Assembly: GCA_005884665.1 (NCBI GenBank)
Contig: VBAT01000015.1
Span: forward strand, 1 to 64,000
DNA: 64,000 bases
Reading direction: 5' to 3'
Origin: Bacteroidota bacterium
GTDB taxonomy: Bacteria > Bacteroidota > Bacteroidia > Chitinophagales > Chitinophagaceae
Positions 34,404 to 42,260 of the stretch are shown here, in pieces (the first letter of the stretch is position 1; each line of letters begins with the position of its first letter). The translations under genes were made by a program, and so were the position numbers. Under the pieces are notes generated by a model. The model did no database searches and was not told where the DNA came from. It saw only the letters and a list, made by a program, of their open reading frames with translations.

Positions 34404-37211
34404 ATGGACCTGCTGAATAAAAAGCTATCGGAAATATTACCGCCGGATAGAGTAAAGACGAGATTGATCGACCGCTATGCGTATGCAAGCGATGCAAGTC
34501 ATTTTTATCTTGTGCCTAAAGCGGTGGTACAACCTATTACTATCGATGAAGTAAAACAAATATTTGAGTTCTCTCATCGCGAAAAAATAAGTCTCACATT
34601 CAGGGCAGGGGGGACCAGTCTCTCGGGCCAGGGAGTAACAGATGGTATTCTCGTTGATCTTAGCAATTACTGGAGAAAGGTTTCACCGGAGAACAATGGT
34701 ACAACTGTAAGAGTTGAACCCGGCGTTATCGGCGCCAATGTCAATCATGCATTGAAAAAATATGGCAGGAAGATCGGACCTGACCCAGCATCTATCAATG
34801 CTGCTATGATGGGTGGCATTTTATCTAACAATGCCAGCGGGATGTGTTGTGGCGTTATACAGAACTCCTATCATACGTTAAGGTCAATGACGCTGGTATT
34901 GCCCAATGGCCAGGTATTTAATTCCGGCCAGCTTGCTGATTACAAGCGGTTCGAAACAGAAGCGTCAGCTATCGCGGATGAGCTAACGGTTTTGCGGAAA
35001 GAAATAATGAGTAACACCCCATTGGTTGAGCGTATCCGGAAAAAATACAGGCAAAAGAATACAGTGGGTTATTGCATGAATGCGTTCATTGATTATGAAC
35101 ATCCGCTCGATGTCCTTACTCATCTTGTCGTTGGAGGAGAGGGCACGCTTGCATTCATCGCCGAGGCAGTACTGGATACCGTTCCCGATCTGCCCTTTAA
35201 GATGACAGCCAATTTGTATTTCGATAGTCCCGAATCCGCCTGCAATGCGATCTATGATCTGAAAAATACGGGAGCTGCTGCGCTGGAGTTTATGGACAGG
35301 GCCTCACTGCGCTCAGTAGAAGATATGGCTGGAGTGCCGCCATTACTAAAACATTTGCCGGGACGTGCATCAGCTATATTGTGCGAATTCCAGGAAACTA
35401 CCGGGACGGGCTTGCTTGAGAAGTATAATAATGCAAAACCGGTGTTTTCCAGGCTACCATTATTATATGAACCTAATTTTACACAGGATGCATACGAACA
35501 GGCGATCCTCTGGAAGATCCGGAAGGGCATGTACCCTTCGGTAGCAGGCATGCGGGCCAGCGGTACATCTGCATTGATGGAAGATTTTACATTCCCTGTT
35601 GAGCGGTTGGGCGAAGCGATCGTGGATGTACAAAGCTTGTTCGAGAAATATAATTATAAAAATGGGATCATCTTTGGACATGCCAAGGACGGTAATCTTC
35701 ATTTCGTGATATCGCAGAGTTTTTTTACAAAAGAAGATATTGCGCTCTATGAAAGTTTTAATGATGATCTGTTTGATCTCATCTTAAATAAATATGATGG
35801 CGCCCTGAAAGCCGAGCATAGTTCGGGACGGGCTGTTTCCGCATTTATCGAAAAGGAGTGGGGGCCTGAAGCCTATAGCGTGATGAAGCGGCTAAAAAAT
35901 GTGATTGATCCGGCCAATCTTTTAAATCCAGGGATCATCATAACAGAAGATAAGCGCACACATGTACATAACCTGAAGACAATGCCGGTAGTGGAAGAAG
36001 AGGTTGATAAATGTATAGAATGCGGTTTTTGCGAGCAGCATTGCCCCAGTAGAGATATAACGACTACTCCGCGAAGAAGGATTGTTATTCGCCGGGCTAT
36101 TAAACGTCTCGAAGACTCGGGGAATATTGCAGAAAAAAAAGCCATATTAAAAGATTATGATTATGATGGTCTCGAAACCTGCGCTGTTGATGGTATGTGT
36201 GCCACGCAATGTCCCGTGAACATCAACACCGGTGATCTGGTAAAAAGATTAAGGAGGGAAAATCATTCGGCTTTCCAAAATAAGGTAGCGGTATCTATCG
36301 CCAGGCATTTCAGAATATTCGAGAGCAGTGCAAGATCATTATTAAAGACTGGTTTCTTTTTCAACAAGATCTTTGGTAAGAACTTCATGCGAAATCTTAC
36401 AAGGGGTATCAAAAAAATTGTTCCTGGTATGCCGTTATGGTCAAACCAGCTGCGAAGACCTGGCAAAAAATTAATCGGCGGGCCAATGAAGGACAGTGAT
36501 CAGCAGGTGATCTATTTTTCGACCTGTATTTCCCGGATGATGGGGGGAGATATCGGCCAGCAGTTTTTATCAGTTTGCCGGAAAGCGGGAGTTGACGTAA
36601 TTGTTCCCCGGAATATTAAAGGCACCTGTTGCGGCCAGGTATTTTCTTCCAAGGGTTTTGACAAAGCTTTCCGGCTGACTGCTAATGAAACGGTAAAGAA
36701 GTTATGGAAATATTCCGATGGGGGAAAGATCGCTATTGTAACCGATGTGACCAGTTGCACGCAAACGCTACGGACATACCGGAATTATATAACGGATGAG
36801 AACAGGGAATTATATGATAAGATGAATATTATGGACCTGATCGATTTTGCGGCGGAGAAGTTATTACCGCGTTTGAAGATCTCCAGGCCAAAGGGCTCGG
36901 TTGTTTTTCATCCGGTTTGTTCCGTGTATAAGATGGGTTCGATGGGAAATCTTCAGTTGATCGGCAAGGCATGCGCGAAAAAGGCTGATATTCCATTTTT
37001 CTCCAAATGCTGTGGTATGGCGGGCGATCGTGGCTTTTATTTTCCGGAACTGACTGCTTCGGCTACCCGGCCCGAATCAAACGAGGTCAGGCAATCGGAG
37101 TATGAAGGTTACTATTCGACTTCGACCACCTGCGAGATAGCTTTATCACAGGCAGTGGGGAAGAATTATGAGTCGATTTTAAAGTTATTGGATGAGGTGA
37201 CTGGCGATTGA
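34404..37211 (+). CDS. FAD-linked oxidase / Fe-S fusion, D-2-hydroxyacid dehydrogenase type
   Basis: A 935-aa fused flavin and iron-sulfur dehydrogenase. The FAD-binding domain (about 35-210) has the PP-loop FRAGGTSLSGQGVTDGILVD, and the FAD-oxidase C domain (about 250-530) contains GIIFGHAKDGNLHFVIS and IDPANLLNPGII. Two ferredoxin-like clusters follow: CIECGFCEQHCPSRD (537-551) and CAVDGMCATQCPVN (about 593-606). Two CCG domains (CCGQVFSSKG near 741, CCGMAGDRGF near 867) complete the Dld/GlcDF architecture. It should oxidise D-lactate, glycolate or another 2-hydroxyacid and pass electrons to quinone or cytochromes. It ends the block of cytochrome genes, 21 bp after its neighbour, which suggests a dedicated electron partner. 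Confidence 0.93.
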   Translation: MDLLNKKLSEILPPDRVKTRLIDRYAYASDASHFYLVPKAVVQPITIDEVKQIFEFSHREKISLTFRAGGTSLSGQGVTDGILVDLSNYWRKVSPENNGTTVRVEPGVIGANVNHALKKYGRKIGPDPASINAAMMGGILSNNASGMCCGVIQNSYHTLRSMTLVLPNGQVFNSGQLADYKRFETEASAIADELTVLRKEIMSNTPLVERIRKKYRQKNTVGYCMNAFIDYEHPLDVLTHLVVGGEGTLAFIAEAVLDTVPDLPFKMTANLYFDSPESACNAIYDLKNTGAAALEFMDRASLRSVEDMAGVPPLLKHLPGRASAILCEFQETTGTGLLEKYNNAKPVFSRLPLLYEPNFTQDAYEQAILWKIRKGMYPSVAGMRASGTSALMEDFTFPVERLGEAIVDVQSLFEKYNYKNGIIFGHAKDGNLHFVISQSFFTKEDIALYESFNDDLFDLILNKYDGALKAEHSSGRAVSAFIEKEWGPEAYSVMKRLKNVIDPANLLNPGIIITEDKRTHVHNLKTMPVVEEEVDKCIECGFCEQHCPSRDITTTPRRRIVIRRAIKRLEDSGNIAEKKAILKDYDYDGLETCAVDGMCATQCPVNINTGDLVKRLRRENHSAFQNKVAVSIARHFRIFESSARSLLKTGFFFNKIFGKNFMRNLTRGIKKIVPGMPLWSNQLRRPGKKLIGGPMKDSDQQVIYFSTCISRMMGGDIGQQFLSVCRKAGVDVIVPRNIKGTCCGQVFSSKGFDKAFRLTANETVKKLWKYSDGGKIAIVTDVTSCTQTLRTYRNYITDENRELYDKMNIMDLIDFAAEKLLPRLKISRPKGSVVFHPVCSVYKMGSMGNLQLIGKACAKKADIPFFSKCCGMAGDRGFYFPELTASATRPESNEVRQSEYEGYYSTSTTCEIALSQAVGKNYESILKLLDEVTGD

Positions 37212-37246
37212 GCGGGGCATAGGGGACTCTTCTACCCTGATCAATA

Positions 37247-37320
37247 GAACGCGGATTAATATGATGGTTAAGATTTCCGCAGATCATAATTTATCCTATT
37301 ATCATAACAATCGGCGTTCT
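37247..37320. repeat. interspersed repeat GAACGC...GCGTTC, copy 1
   Basis: The element starts GAACGC and ends GCGTTC, with inner blocks ATTAATATGATGG, CGCAGATCATAA and TATCATAACAATC. A second copy with the same ends and the ATCATAACAATC block is at 62159-62233. Both lie in intergenic space downstream of a + strand gene. Confidence 0.6.
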
Positions 37321-37449
37321 TACTTTGGTGATGATGAGGCTTGATCGGCCCTTAAAAAACCTGGAATTTTAATGAGTATCCTGCGGAATTCGGACGTTTA
37401 GCGGTCAAAAACTGAAGTTTAGACCTATTGATATTCGCGGTCAAAAACA

Positions 37450-37481
37450 TTTGGCTAAAAACCGTGGCAAACCTATCTTTG
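37450..37481 (+). promoter_or_regulatory. Bacteroidota promoter for tRNA-Glu
   Basis: TTTG (37450-37453), 20 bp spacing and TATCTTTG (37474-37481) fit the Bacteroidota consensus TTTG-N19-21-TAnnTTTG without a mismatch. Transcription should start near 37487, about 50 nt before the tRNA. A direct repeat GCGGTCAAAAAC ends two bases before the -33 element. Confidence 0.75.
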
Positions 37482-37537
37482 CCGTCCCTTAAAACAGAGC
37501 AAAAGCGGTCTTTGGCCGTCGAAGCTTCAGTAAAGAC

Positions 37538-37609
37538 GGCCCGTTCGTCTAAGGGTTAGGACACCACCCTTTCACGGTGGTGATACGAGTTCGAATCTCG
37601 TACGGGCTA
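37538..37609 (+). tRNA. tRNA-Glu (anticodon UUC)
   Basis: A full cloverleaf can be folded: acceptor GGCCCGT/ACGGGCT (first pair G-U), D stem GTCT/GGAC, anticodon stem CCACC/GGTGG with loop CTTTCAC (anticodon TTC at 37571-37573), variable TGAT, T stem ACGAG/CTCGT with loop TTCGAAT, and discriminator A at 37609. CCA is not encoded. A perfect promoter lies upstream and a terminator begins three bases after it. The 3' half is duplicated 307 bp downstream. Confidence 0.96.
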
Positions 37610-37612
37610 CAG

Positions 37613-37639
37613 GGCTTGATTAAATTCAAGCCTTTTTTT
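37613..37639 (+). terminator. tRNA-Glu terminator overlapping the GIY-YIG start
   Basis: Stem GGCTTGA (37613-37619) / TCAAGCC (37626-37632), loop TTAAAT, then seven T (37633-37639). The next base is the A of the GIY-YIG start codon, so the gene begins exactly where tRNA transcription should stop. Confidence 0.8.
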
Positions 37640-37960
37640 ATGTCTTTTGTATACGTTATAGAAAGTCTTGTTGACCAAACCTGGTATACCGGGATTGCCC
37701 TTGACGTTGAAAGACGTCTAAAGAAACACAACGTTGGAAAAAATCGATTTACAAAAGGACACAGACCTTGGAAAATCATTTTTACCGAAACTCATCCAGA
37801 TTGGGAGTCGGCACGAAAGAGAGAAAAATATTTAAAATCTGCTTCTGGTAAGAGGTGGCTTTCAAAATATTTGGATGAACACGGTGGTGATACAGAGTTC
37901 CCTGGCGGACTGCGGCACGCAGGCACGGAATCTCATACTGGTACAAAAACATACTTTTAG
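37640..37960 (+). CDS. GIY-YIG nuclease-family protein
   Basis: A 106-aa protein with a single GIY-YIG endonuclease domain of the small stand-alone (YhbQ/UPF0213-like) type. It opens MSFVYVIESL, where YVI replaces GIY. WYTGIALDVERRLKKHN gives the YIG strand and the catalytic Arg, and the helix ESARKREKYLKSASGKRWL carries the Glu. The domain ends near residue 80. The last ~25 residues (from EHGGDTEF on) are encoded by a copy of the tRNA-Glu 3' half and an inserted GC palindrome, so they are probably not part of the ancestral protein. The ATG at 37640 directly follows the tRNA terminator T-tract, so expression needs read-through or a promoter inside the tRNA. It may be a small selfish or homing element. 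Confidence 0.85.
   Translation: MSFVYVIESLVDQTWYTGIALDVERRLKKHNVGKNRFTKGHRPWKIIFTETHPDWESARKREKYLKSASGKRWLSKYLDEHGGDTEFPGGLRHAGTESHTGTKTYF
37880..37941. repeat. degenerate 3'-half copy of tRNA-Glu with palindromic insertion
   Basis: CACGGTGGTGATAC (37880-37893) is identical to tRNA-Glu positions 37573-37586, the 3' side of the anticodon arm onward. GAGTTC then follows after one extra base. A 27-bp GC-rich insertion (37901-37927) with CTGCG/CGCAG arms interrupts the T-loop, after which GAATCTCATACTGG continues the tRNA sequence with changes. There is no 5' half, so it is not a working tRNA. It ends the GIY-YIG reading frame. Confidence 0.75.
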
Positions 37961-38144
37961 TCCCGCCGTATTACGCGAGGCGATACGAGATTATCACAAA
38001 TGCAATGTAGGGGCAGTATTCCCCGGTTTCCCCTCGGGACTTGCTATCTTAAATGGCATTCAGAGGATGACAACAAAGGTAGATAACTTCAATGGTGCGA
38101 CTTTTGTAACGCCTATCCATCAATATAGTCATAAAACAAAATCG

Positions 38145-38597
38145 ATGGACATGAACTACAAAACACTTGCACTGACTTTAATTATTTCTTTTATTATCAT
38201 GTATGCTGTGATGTTTTTAAACGTTGATGACACAAGGCGTATCTATTTAAGCACAACGAGACTGTATATGGCGGTACTGATGGTTGCTCCGATGGCGATC
38301 CTGATGTTGATAACTATGGGAAAAATGTACCCCAACAAAAAAGTTAATGTTGCAATCATGATTTCCAGCGCTGCGGTGTTCATCGCGGCATTAATTTTTC
38401 TAAGAAGTCAGACTTTTATATCCGACAAGGCTTACATGAATGCAATGATACCGCATCATTCCTCGGCAATTTTGACCAGCAAGCACGCTAATATAAAGGA
38501 TCCGGAGGTGAGACAACTGGCAGATCAGATAATCAAATCACAGTTACAGGAAATAGCGCAAATGAAGAGAATTTTAGCCCGCCTGGATAATCAATAA
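38145..38597 (+). CDS. DUF305 membrane protein
   Basis: A 150-aa membrane-anchored protein of the DUF305 family. Three hydrophobic helices occupy about residues 5-95 and a helical ferritin-like half follows. The family signature is AYMNAMIPHHSSAILTSKHA, including His residues that may bind metal, and QIIKSQLQEIAQMKRIL. Members often accompany copper or stress genes, but their function is not proven. The open frame extends upstream through the tRNA-derived repeat to 37875; the ATG at 38145 (or 38151) before the first helix is far more likely. It precedes the antiporter at 38779 on the same strand. Confidence 0.85.
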   Translation: MDMNYKTLALTLIISFIIMYAVMFLNVDDTRRIYLSTTRLYMAVLMVAPMAILMLITMGKMYPNKKVNVAIMISSAAVFIAALIFLRSQTFISDKAYMNAMIPHHSSAILTSKHANIKDPEVRQLADQIIKSQLQEIAQMKRILARLDNQ

Positions 38598-38778
38598 ACC
38601 AGACATCCCAGGTCATGAATTGTTATTGTGCTTGCCTCGAATAATGAGTAAGGCAGCCCTGGACATTCGTGAACAATATCGAAGTCGAAGTCAGCGTAAA
38701 ATACCGCGTTTCTGCTTGTCTGAATATTCCCAATGTGGCTTAGCTTCGGTATTTTGCATATCTATAGCTACACAAATT

Positions 38779-40035
38779 ATGGATTTTAATCTCTATACCA
38801 TATTTACAATTCTAATTGTTCTAACTGCAACTTTCAGCTATATTAACTTTCGATTTTTTAAACTTCCAACCACAATCGGTGTGATGCTGATCTCGCTGAT
38901 TATGTCGGTCGTGGTTGCTGTAATGGGTAGATTTTATCCACGATTGGTTGAAAAACCTATTTCTGTCATTAACTCGTTAGATTTTGAAACTTTGTTGATG
39001 CGTATAATGTTAAGTTTTTTGCTTTTTGCAGGGGCTATACACATTGACATCAAAAAGCTAAAGAAAGAAATAGTTTTTATTGCCGCATATGCGACAGTTG
39101 GGGTAGTCTTGTCTTCAGCGATTGTCGGCGCAATGATGTTTTTTGTATTTCAGTTATTCGGTTTATCGCTGCCTTTCATTTATTGCATTTTGTTCGGTGC
39201 CCTGATATCTCCAACAGATCCTATTGCTGTTCTGGGTATTTTAAAAGAGGCCAAGATCCCCGCCTCCCTGGAAATAAAAATAGCCGGTGAGTCGCTTTTT
39301 AACGATGGGGTAGGTGTTGTTGTGTTTGTGGCGGTATTGGAAATTGCCATAATGGGGACTGATAAACTTTCGTTTGGCCAGGTTTCACTTTTGTTTTTAA
39401 AGGAGGCGGGTGGTGGGATCTTATGGGGATTATTCCTTGGATATGTTGGCTACTATCTGTTGAAATCGATTGATAACTATCAGGTTGAAGTGTTGATAAC
39501 GATTGCCCTGGTGATGGGAGGCTATCTGTTCGCCAGCGATATTCATGTTTCTGGTCCTTTAGCTATGGTTGTGGCCGGTATTATTATTGGTAACCAGGGA
39601 AAACAAGAGGCAATGTCTGATGTCACGAGAGATTACCTTACTAAATTTTGGACCCTAATTGATGAGATTTTGAATGCACTACTGTTCATGCTTATCGGGC
39701 TTGAGATGATTGTAATTTCCTTTAATCCAAAAATAGTTTGGATCGGTATTATTGCAATTGTTGTAGTGCTATTTGCCAGGTTCGTGTCTGTCTTCGTACC
39801 TACGTTATTATTATCATTTCGGAGATCGGTGGAAAAAGGGATGATTCCTATTCTTACATGGGGTGGGTTAAGAGGTGGCATTTCAGTGGCATTAGCTCTT
39901 TCTTTGCCCCGCGGCGAAAACCGGGATATTCTCGTGGCAATCACCTACCTGGTTGTTGTGTTTAGTATTGTGATACAAGGGCTTACAATTGGAAAATTAG
40001 CAAAGAAGTTAACAGGGCCCGACGGCAGAAAATGA
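38779..40035 (+). CDS. Na+/H+ antiporter, CPA1 family (second copy)
   Basis: A 418-aa cation/proton antiporter with twelve to thirteen membrane helices. The motifs SPTDPIAVLGILKEA and AGESLFNDGVGVVVF contain the ion-binding Asp residues, and GGLRGGISVALALSLPRG is the later conserved helix. It is closer to the NhaP/YrvC-like short forms and lacks the cytoplasmic tail of the antiporter at 5708. A GTATTTTGCA box 27 bp before the ATG at 38779 is promoter-like. The 53 codons upstream of that ATG in the same frame show no membrane-protein character and are excluded. Placed in a block with other stress and ion genes. Confidence 0.92.
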   Translation: MDFNLYTIFTILIVLTATFSYINFRFFKLPTTIGVMLISLIMSVVVAVMGRFYPRLVEKPISVINSLDFETLLMRIMLSFLLFAGAIHIDIKKLKKEIVFIAAYATVGVVLSSAIVGAMMFFVFQLFGLSLPFIYCILFGALISPTDPIAVLGILKEAKIPASLEIKIAGESLFNDGVGVVVFVAVLEIAIMGTDKLSFGQVSLLFLKEAGGGILWGLFLGYVGYYLLKSIDNYQVEVLITIALVMGGYLFASDIHVSGPLAMVVAGIIIGNQGKQEAMSDVTRDYLTKFWTLIDEILNALLFMLIGLEMIVISFNPKIVWIGIIAIVVVLFARFVSVFVPTLLLSFRRSVEKGMIPILTWGGLRGGISVALALSLPRGENRDILVAITYLVVVFSIVIQGLTIGKLAKKLTGPDGRK

Positions 40036-40164
40036 AGGCGTTGCCATTTACCATACGATCTTTTACCGGCAAATGCAATTTAATGGGACGAACTTAATAG
40101 TAGATAGAACTCCATCTGTCTTAGTTGCCCGGCATTAACCATAGATCACAATTATGTATCCAGA

Positions 40165-40935
40165 TTATAGAAGCTGTATTGATCTGTCCGGTGACTTTTG
40201 AAGAAGAAGGGTTTCATTTTTACAAATCTTGGATATAAAGCCAAAATATTCCAGGCCCAATAGGATGCCACCTGCTCCTTCAAATTCAGCTAAATAGACA
40301 TTGGCAATATTTTCTGTGGCCTTTACTAACTTTTCTTCCGCCTTTCCAACGACAACTCCTTTGAATCCACATTTATACATAGCCAGGTCATTTAAAGTGT
40401 CACCTGCTACCAATACATCTTCGTGGTCTATGCAGAGATAATTTACAAGCTTGACAAGCGAACTACCTTTATTGACACCCGCTGACAGCACATCAAGGAA
40501 TTTATTTGATGAATAGATCACATCGCAGTCCAGTTCGGTTACTTTTAGTTTTACTTTCGCTGCTATATATTCCTGTTCTGTATAAAATGAACATCTTCTT
40601 TCCTGCGGAACTTCCTGGTATTTGAGTTCTGTAATATCTTTTAGCTGCCCTAAAATTTTTAATGTCCCCGGCCATTTTTGTTCAATAGCGCTTTGCAACT
40701 GTTCAACCGGCTCAAGTGTATGCCCGTGTACTATCGTTGCACCCACATCGCAAATGATAAAATCAGGATAGGGGATCATCGGATCATTTAGTAATGGAAT
40801 AACTGTCGCTAAGCCACGACCCGTAACAAATACAAGCCGAATATCTTTATTCTCTCTTATCAACTGGTACAATTGCTGTTTATATGAGCTTTTGCCACCA
40901 AGAAAGGTACCGTCCAGGTCTGTAGCCAATAACAT
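40165..40935 (-). CDS. HAD-IIB phosphatase, sucrose-phosphatase-like
   Basis: A 256-aa haloacid-dehalogenase hydrolase of subfamily IIB. Motif I is DLDGTFLGG (6-14) with nucleophile Asp6, motif II is VFVTGRG, and motif III/IV is VLVAGDTLNDLAMYK with the metal-binding Asp pair. A type C2 cap lies between. The nearest recognisable group is sucrose-6F-phosphate phosphatase/mannosyl-3-phosphoglycerate phosphatase. The fused HAD domain of the sucrose-phosphate synthase 4 kb away makes a role in sucrose or another compatible solute plausible, but substrate cannot be fixed. It is leftward, with 229 bp of mixed sequence before USP on the same strand further up. Confidence 0.85.
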   Translation of the reverse strand: MLLATDLDGTFLGGKSSYKQQLYQLIRENKDIRLVFVTGRGLATVIPLLNDPMIPYPDFIICDVGATIVHGHTLEPVEQLQSAIEQKWPGTLKILGQLKDITELKYQEVPQERRCSFYTEQEYIAAKVKLKVTELDCDVIYSSNKFLDVLSAGVNKGSSLVKLVNYLCIDHEDVLVAGDTLNDLAMYKCGFKGVVVGKAEEKLVKATENIANVYLAEFEGAGGILLGLEYFGFISKICKNETLLLQKSPDRSIQLL

Positions 40936-41267
40936 AATTTCCTTTTTTTTGAATAACCAGATTACTTATTTAATAATATGAATGCCAGACACAAAATGTT
41001 AGAATCAGCGTGTTATACAAACAAAATGCCGGGCGAGCCTTCAATCGCCCAGCTCCAACGTAACTCACCAGAATGAAAAATTATTACCCATTATTTTTAT
41101 TACCATTTTATCAATTCATGTCTCTTTTTTCTTGCATTGTCTTTAGGATTCGAATAAGTTCTTGGCATTAATTCGAAGCTGCAAGATTCCTTCCATCGAA
41201 AGAGTTAATTTGAAATTCTTTTGTATCGATATTGGTGGGGATATTTTCTTCGTTTAATTAAAATAAT
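40936..41267. other. intergenic region, no gene seen
   Basis: AT-rich sequence between two leftward genes. One short hairpin, GGGCGA/TCGCCC (41031-41050), has no T-tract on either side. A rightward open frame entering at 41221 is antisense to the universal stress gene. Confidence 0.4.
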
Positions 41268-42131
41268 TTATACAATAGAGAAGTCAGTTTGGCTGACCGC
41301 AAGTATTTGTGTCCTGGAATTGACGGGCAATTCATCGGAAATATGTTTATTTAACCATCCTATCCTGGTTTCGGACTCAGGATGGACAATCAACAGGTCC
41401 GCATTCACTTTGCGGCAATAGTTTAAAATATCCCAACCACTGGTATTAGACTTCAATATTTTGTAACTGAAATTATTCAACGACAGGTTTTTTAAGACTC
41501 TACAAATAGAAAACAACGAGGTTTGCAATTGGGAAGGATTGTCATCTTTTTCCGCCAGTATCAGAAGACGGACGTGAATAAAGAACTTGTCTCCGAGGGA
41601 ATTTAGTATAGAAATTTTTTTCTCGGGAAATTTGGGTCCAACCGGTACCACAACCGTCCGGAATGTGTTTGACATGGCGCCAGGCTTTACTGTAAGAACG
41701 GCAGTACCGGTTTGGCTTGCAATCCTGCTAGAAACAACGGTGTTTAAAAATGGCAATAAGGAATGTTGAGAGCTTTTTCCAATAATAATAAGATCAGCTG
41801 CGATGCTTTTGGCCTTTTCTATTATTGCATTCTCTACCGACTTATTGTAAGTTATCCAGCAGCATACGCTGATATCAGGTCTCGTTTTGCGAATGTATCG
41901 CTGCCATTCTTCTAATTTTTCTTTTACTTCTGAGATTTGCTGCGCATTACTGCTAAATGGATATTTGCTCAGGTACCTGTAATATCCAAACGAGCTGGTG
42001 GAAATGACCCCAGGAACATGAAGCAGGTGAATTGAAGGACTTGTATCTCCAATCAGCGTAAGAGCCTTTCGTATAGCGACATCAGTATTTACTCTGAAGT
42101 CGACAGGTATAAGTATAGTATCAAAGCTCAT
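41268..42131 (-). CDS. tandem universal stress protein (UspA-type)
   Basis: A 287-aa cytoplasmic protein with two universal-stress domains in tandem, typical of Bacteroidota. Domain 1 (about 1-145) begins MSFDTILIPVDFRVNTDVAI and ends in ADLIIIGKSSQHSL and TAVLTVKPG. Domain 2 (about 150-287) is shorter and more diverged (RTVVVPVGPKFPEKK, then ADLLIVHPESETRIGW). The ATP-binding GxxGxxxxxxxxxGS loop is altered to GKSSQHSLLPFLNTVVSS, so nucleotide binding is uncertain. It is divergent from the OmpR-type regulator, with 129 bp between that hold a TGAAAAT/ATTTTCA dyad. Confidence 0.9.
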   Translation of the reverse strand: MSFDTILIPVDFRVNTDVAIRKALTLIGDTSPSIHLLHVPGVISTSSFGYYRYLSKYPFSSNAQQISEVKEKLEEWQRYIRKTRPDISVCCWITYNKSVENAIIEKAKSIAADLIIIGKSSQHSLLPFLNTVVSSRIASQTGTAVLTVKPGAMSNTFRTVVVPVGPKFPEKKISILNSLGDKFFIHVRLLILAEKDDNPSQLQTSLFSICRVLKNLSLNNFSYKILKSNTSGWDILNYCRKVNADLLIVHPESETRIGWLNKHISDELPVNSRTQILAVSQTDFSIV

Positions 42132-42224
42132 GTTATATGCAATATATATTCATCCACTTAGCGACGTATTAGCCCAATATTAGAATCAAATTGGAAATCC
42201 AAGTATGTAGTACCGGATAGAAGG

Positions 42225-42242
42225 TGAAAATCGTAATTTTCA
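42225..42242. promoter_or_regulatory. candidate operator between usp and the OmpR-type regulator
   Basis: TGAAAATCGTAATTTTCA has perfect 7-bp arms around CGTA and lies 18 bp before the regulator start and about 95 bp before the USP start. The core TCGTAATTTT also occurs in the sucrose-gene divergent promoter (46876-46885). Binding by the adjacent regulator is a guess from position and sharing. Confidence 0.4.
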
Positions 42243-42260
42243 AATATTCAAGGCGATTAT

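Larger units (their letters stand above)
37212..37537. other. intergenic region with repeat element and tRNA promoter
   Basis: The region contains a 74-bp interspersed element (37247-37320), a 12-bp direct repeat GCGGTCAAAAAC (37401-37412 and 37437-37448) and then the tRNA-Glu promoter and leader. No coding frame is credible. Confidence 0.5.

Noticed and set aside
37880-37941. second tRNA-Glu gene
   Set aside because: Only the 3' half is present and the T-loop is interrupted by 27 bp, so no cloverleaf can form.
37875-38144. 90-codon upstream extension of the DUF305 frame
   Set aside because: It reads through tRNA-derived and palindromic sequence and overlaps the GIY-YIG gene; the DUF305 protein has a natural start at its first membrane helix.
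38620-38778. 53-codon upstream extension of the second antiporter
   Set aside because: Polar sequence unlike any antiporter N-terminus; a promoter-like GTATTTTGCA lies inside it.
41031-41050. terminator hairpin GGGCGA/TCGCCC
   Set aside because: No T-tract follows on either strand and the position does not match the end of a gene.
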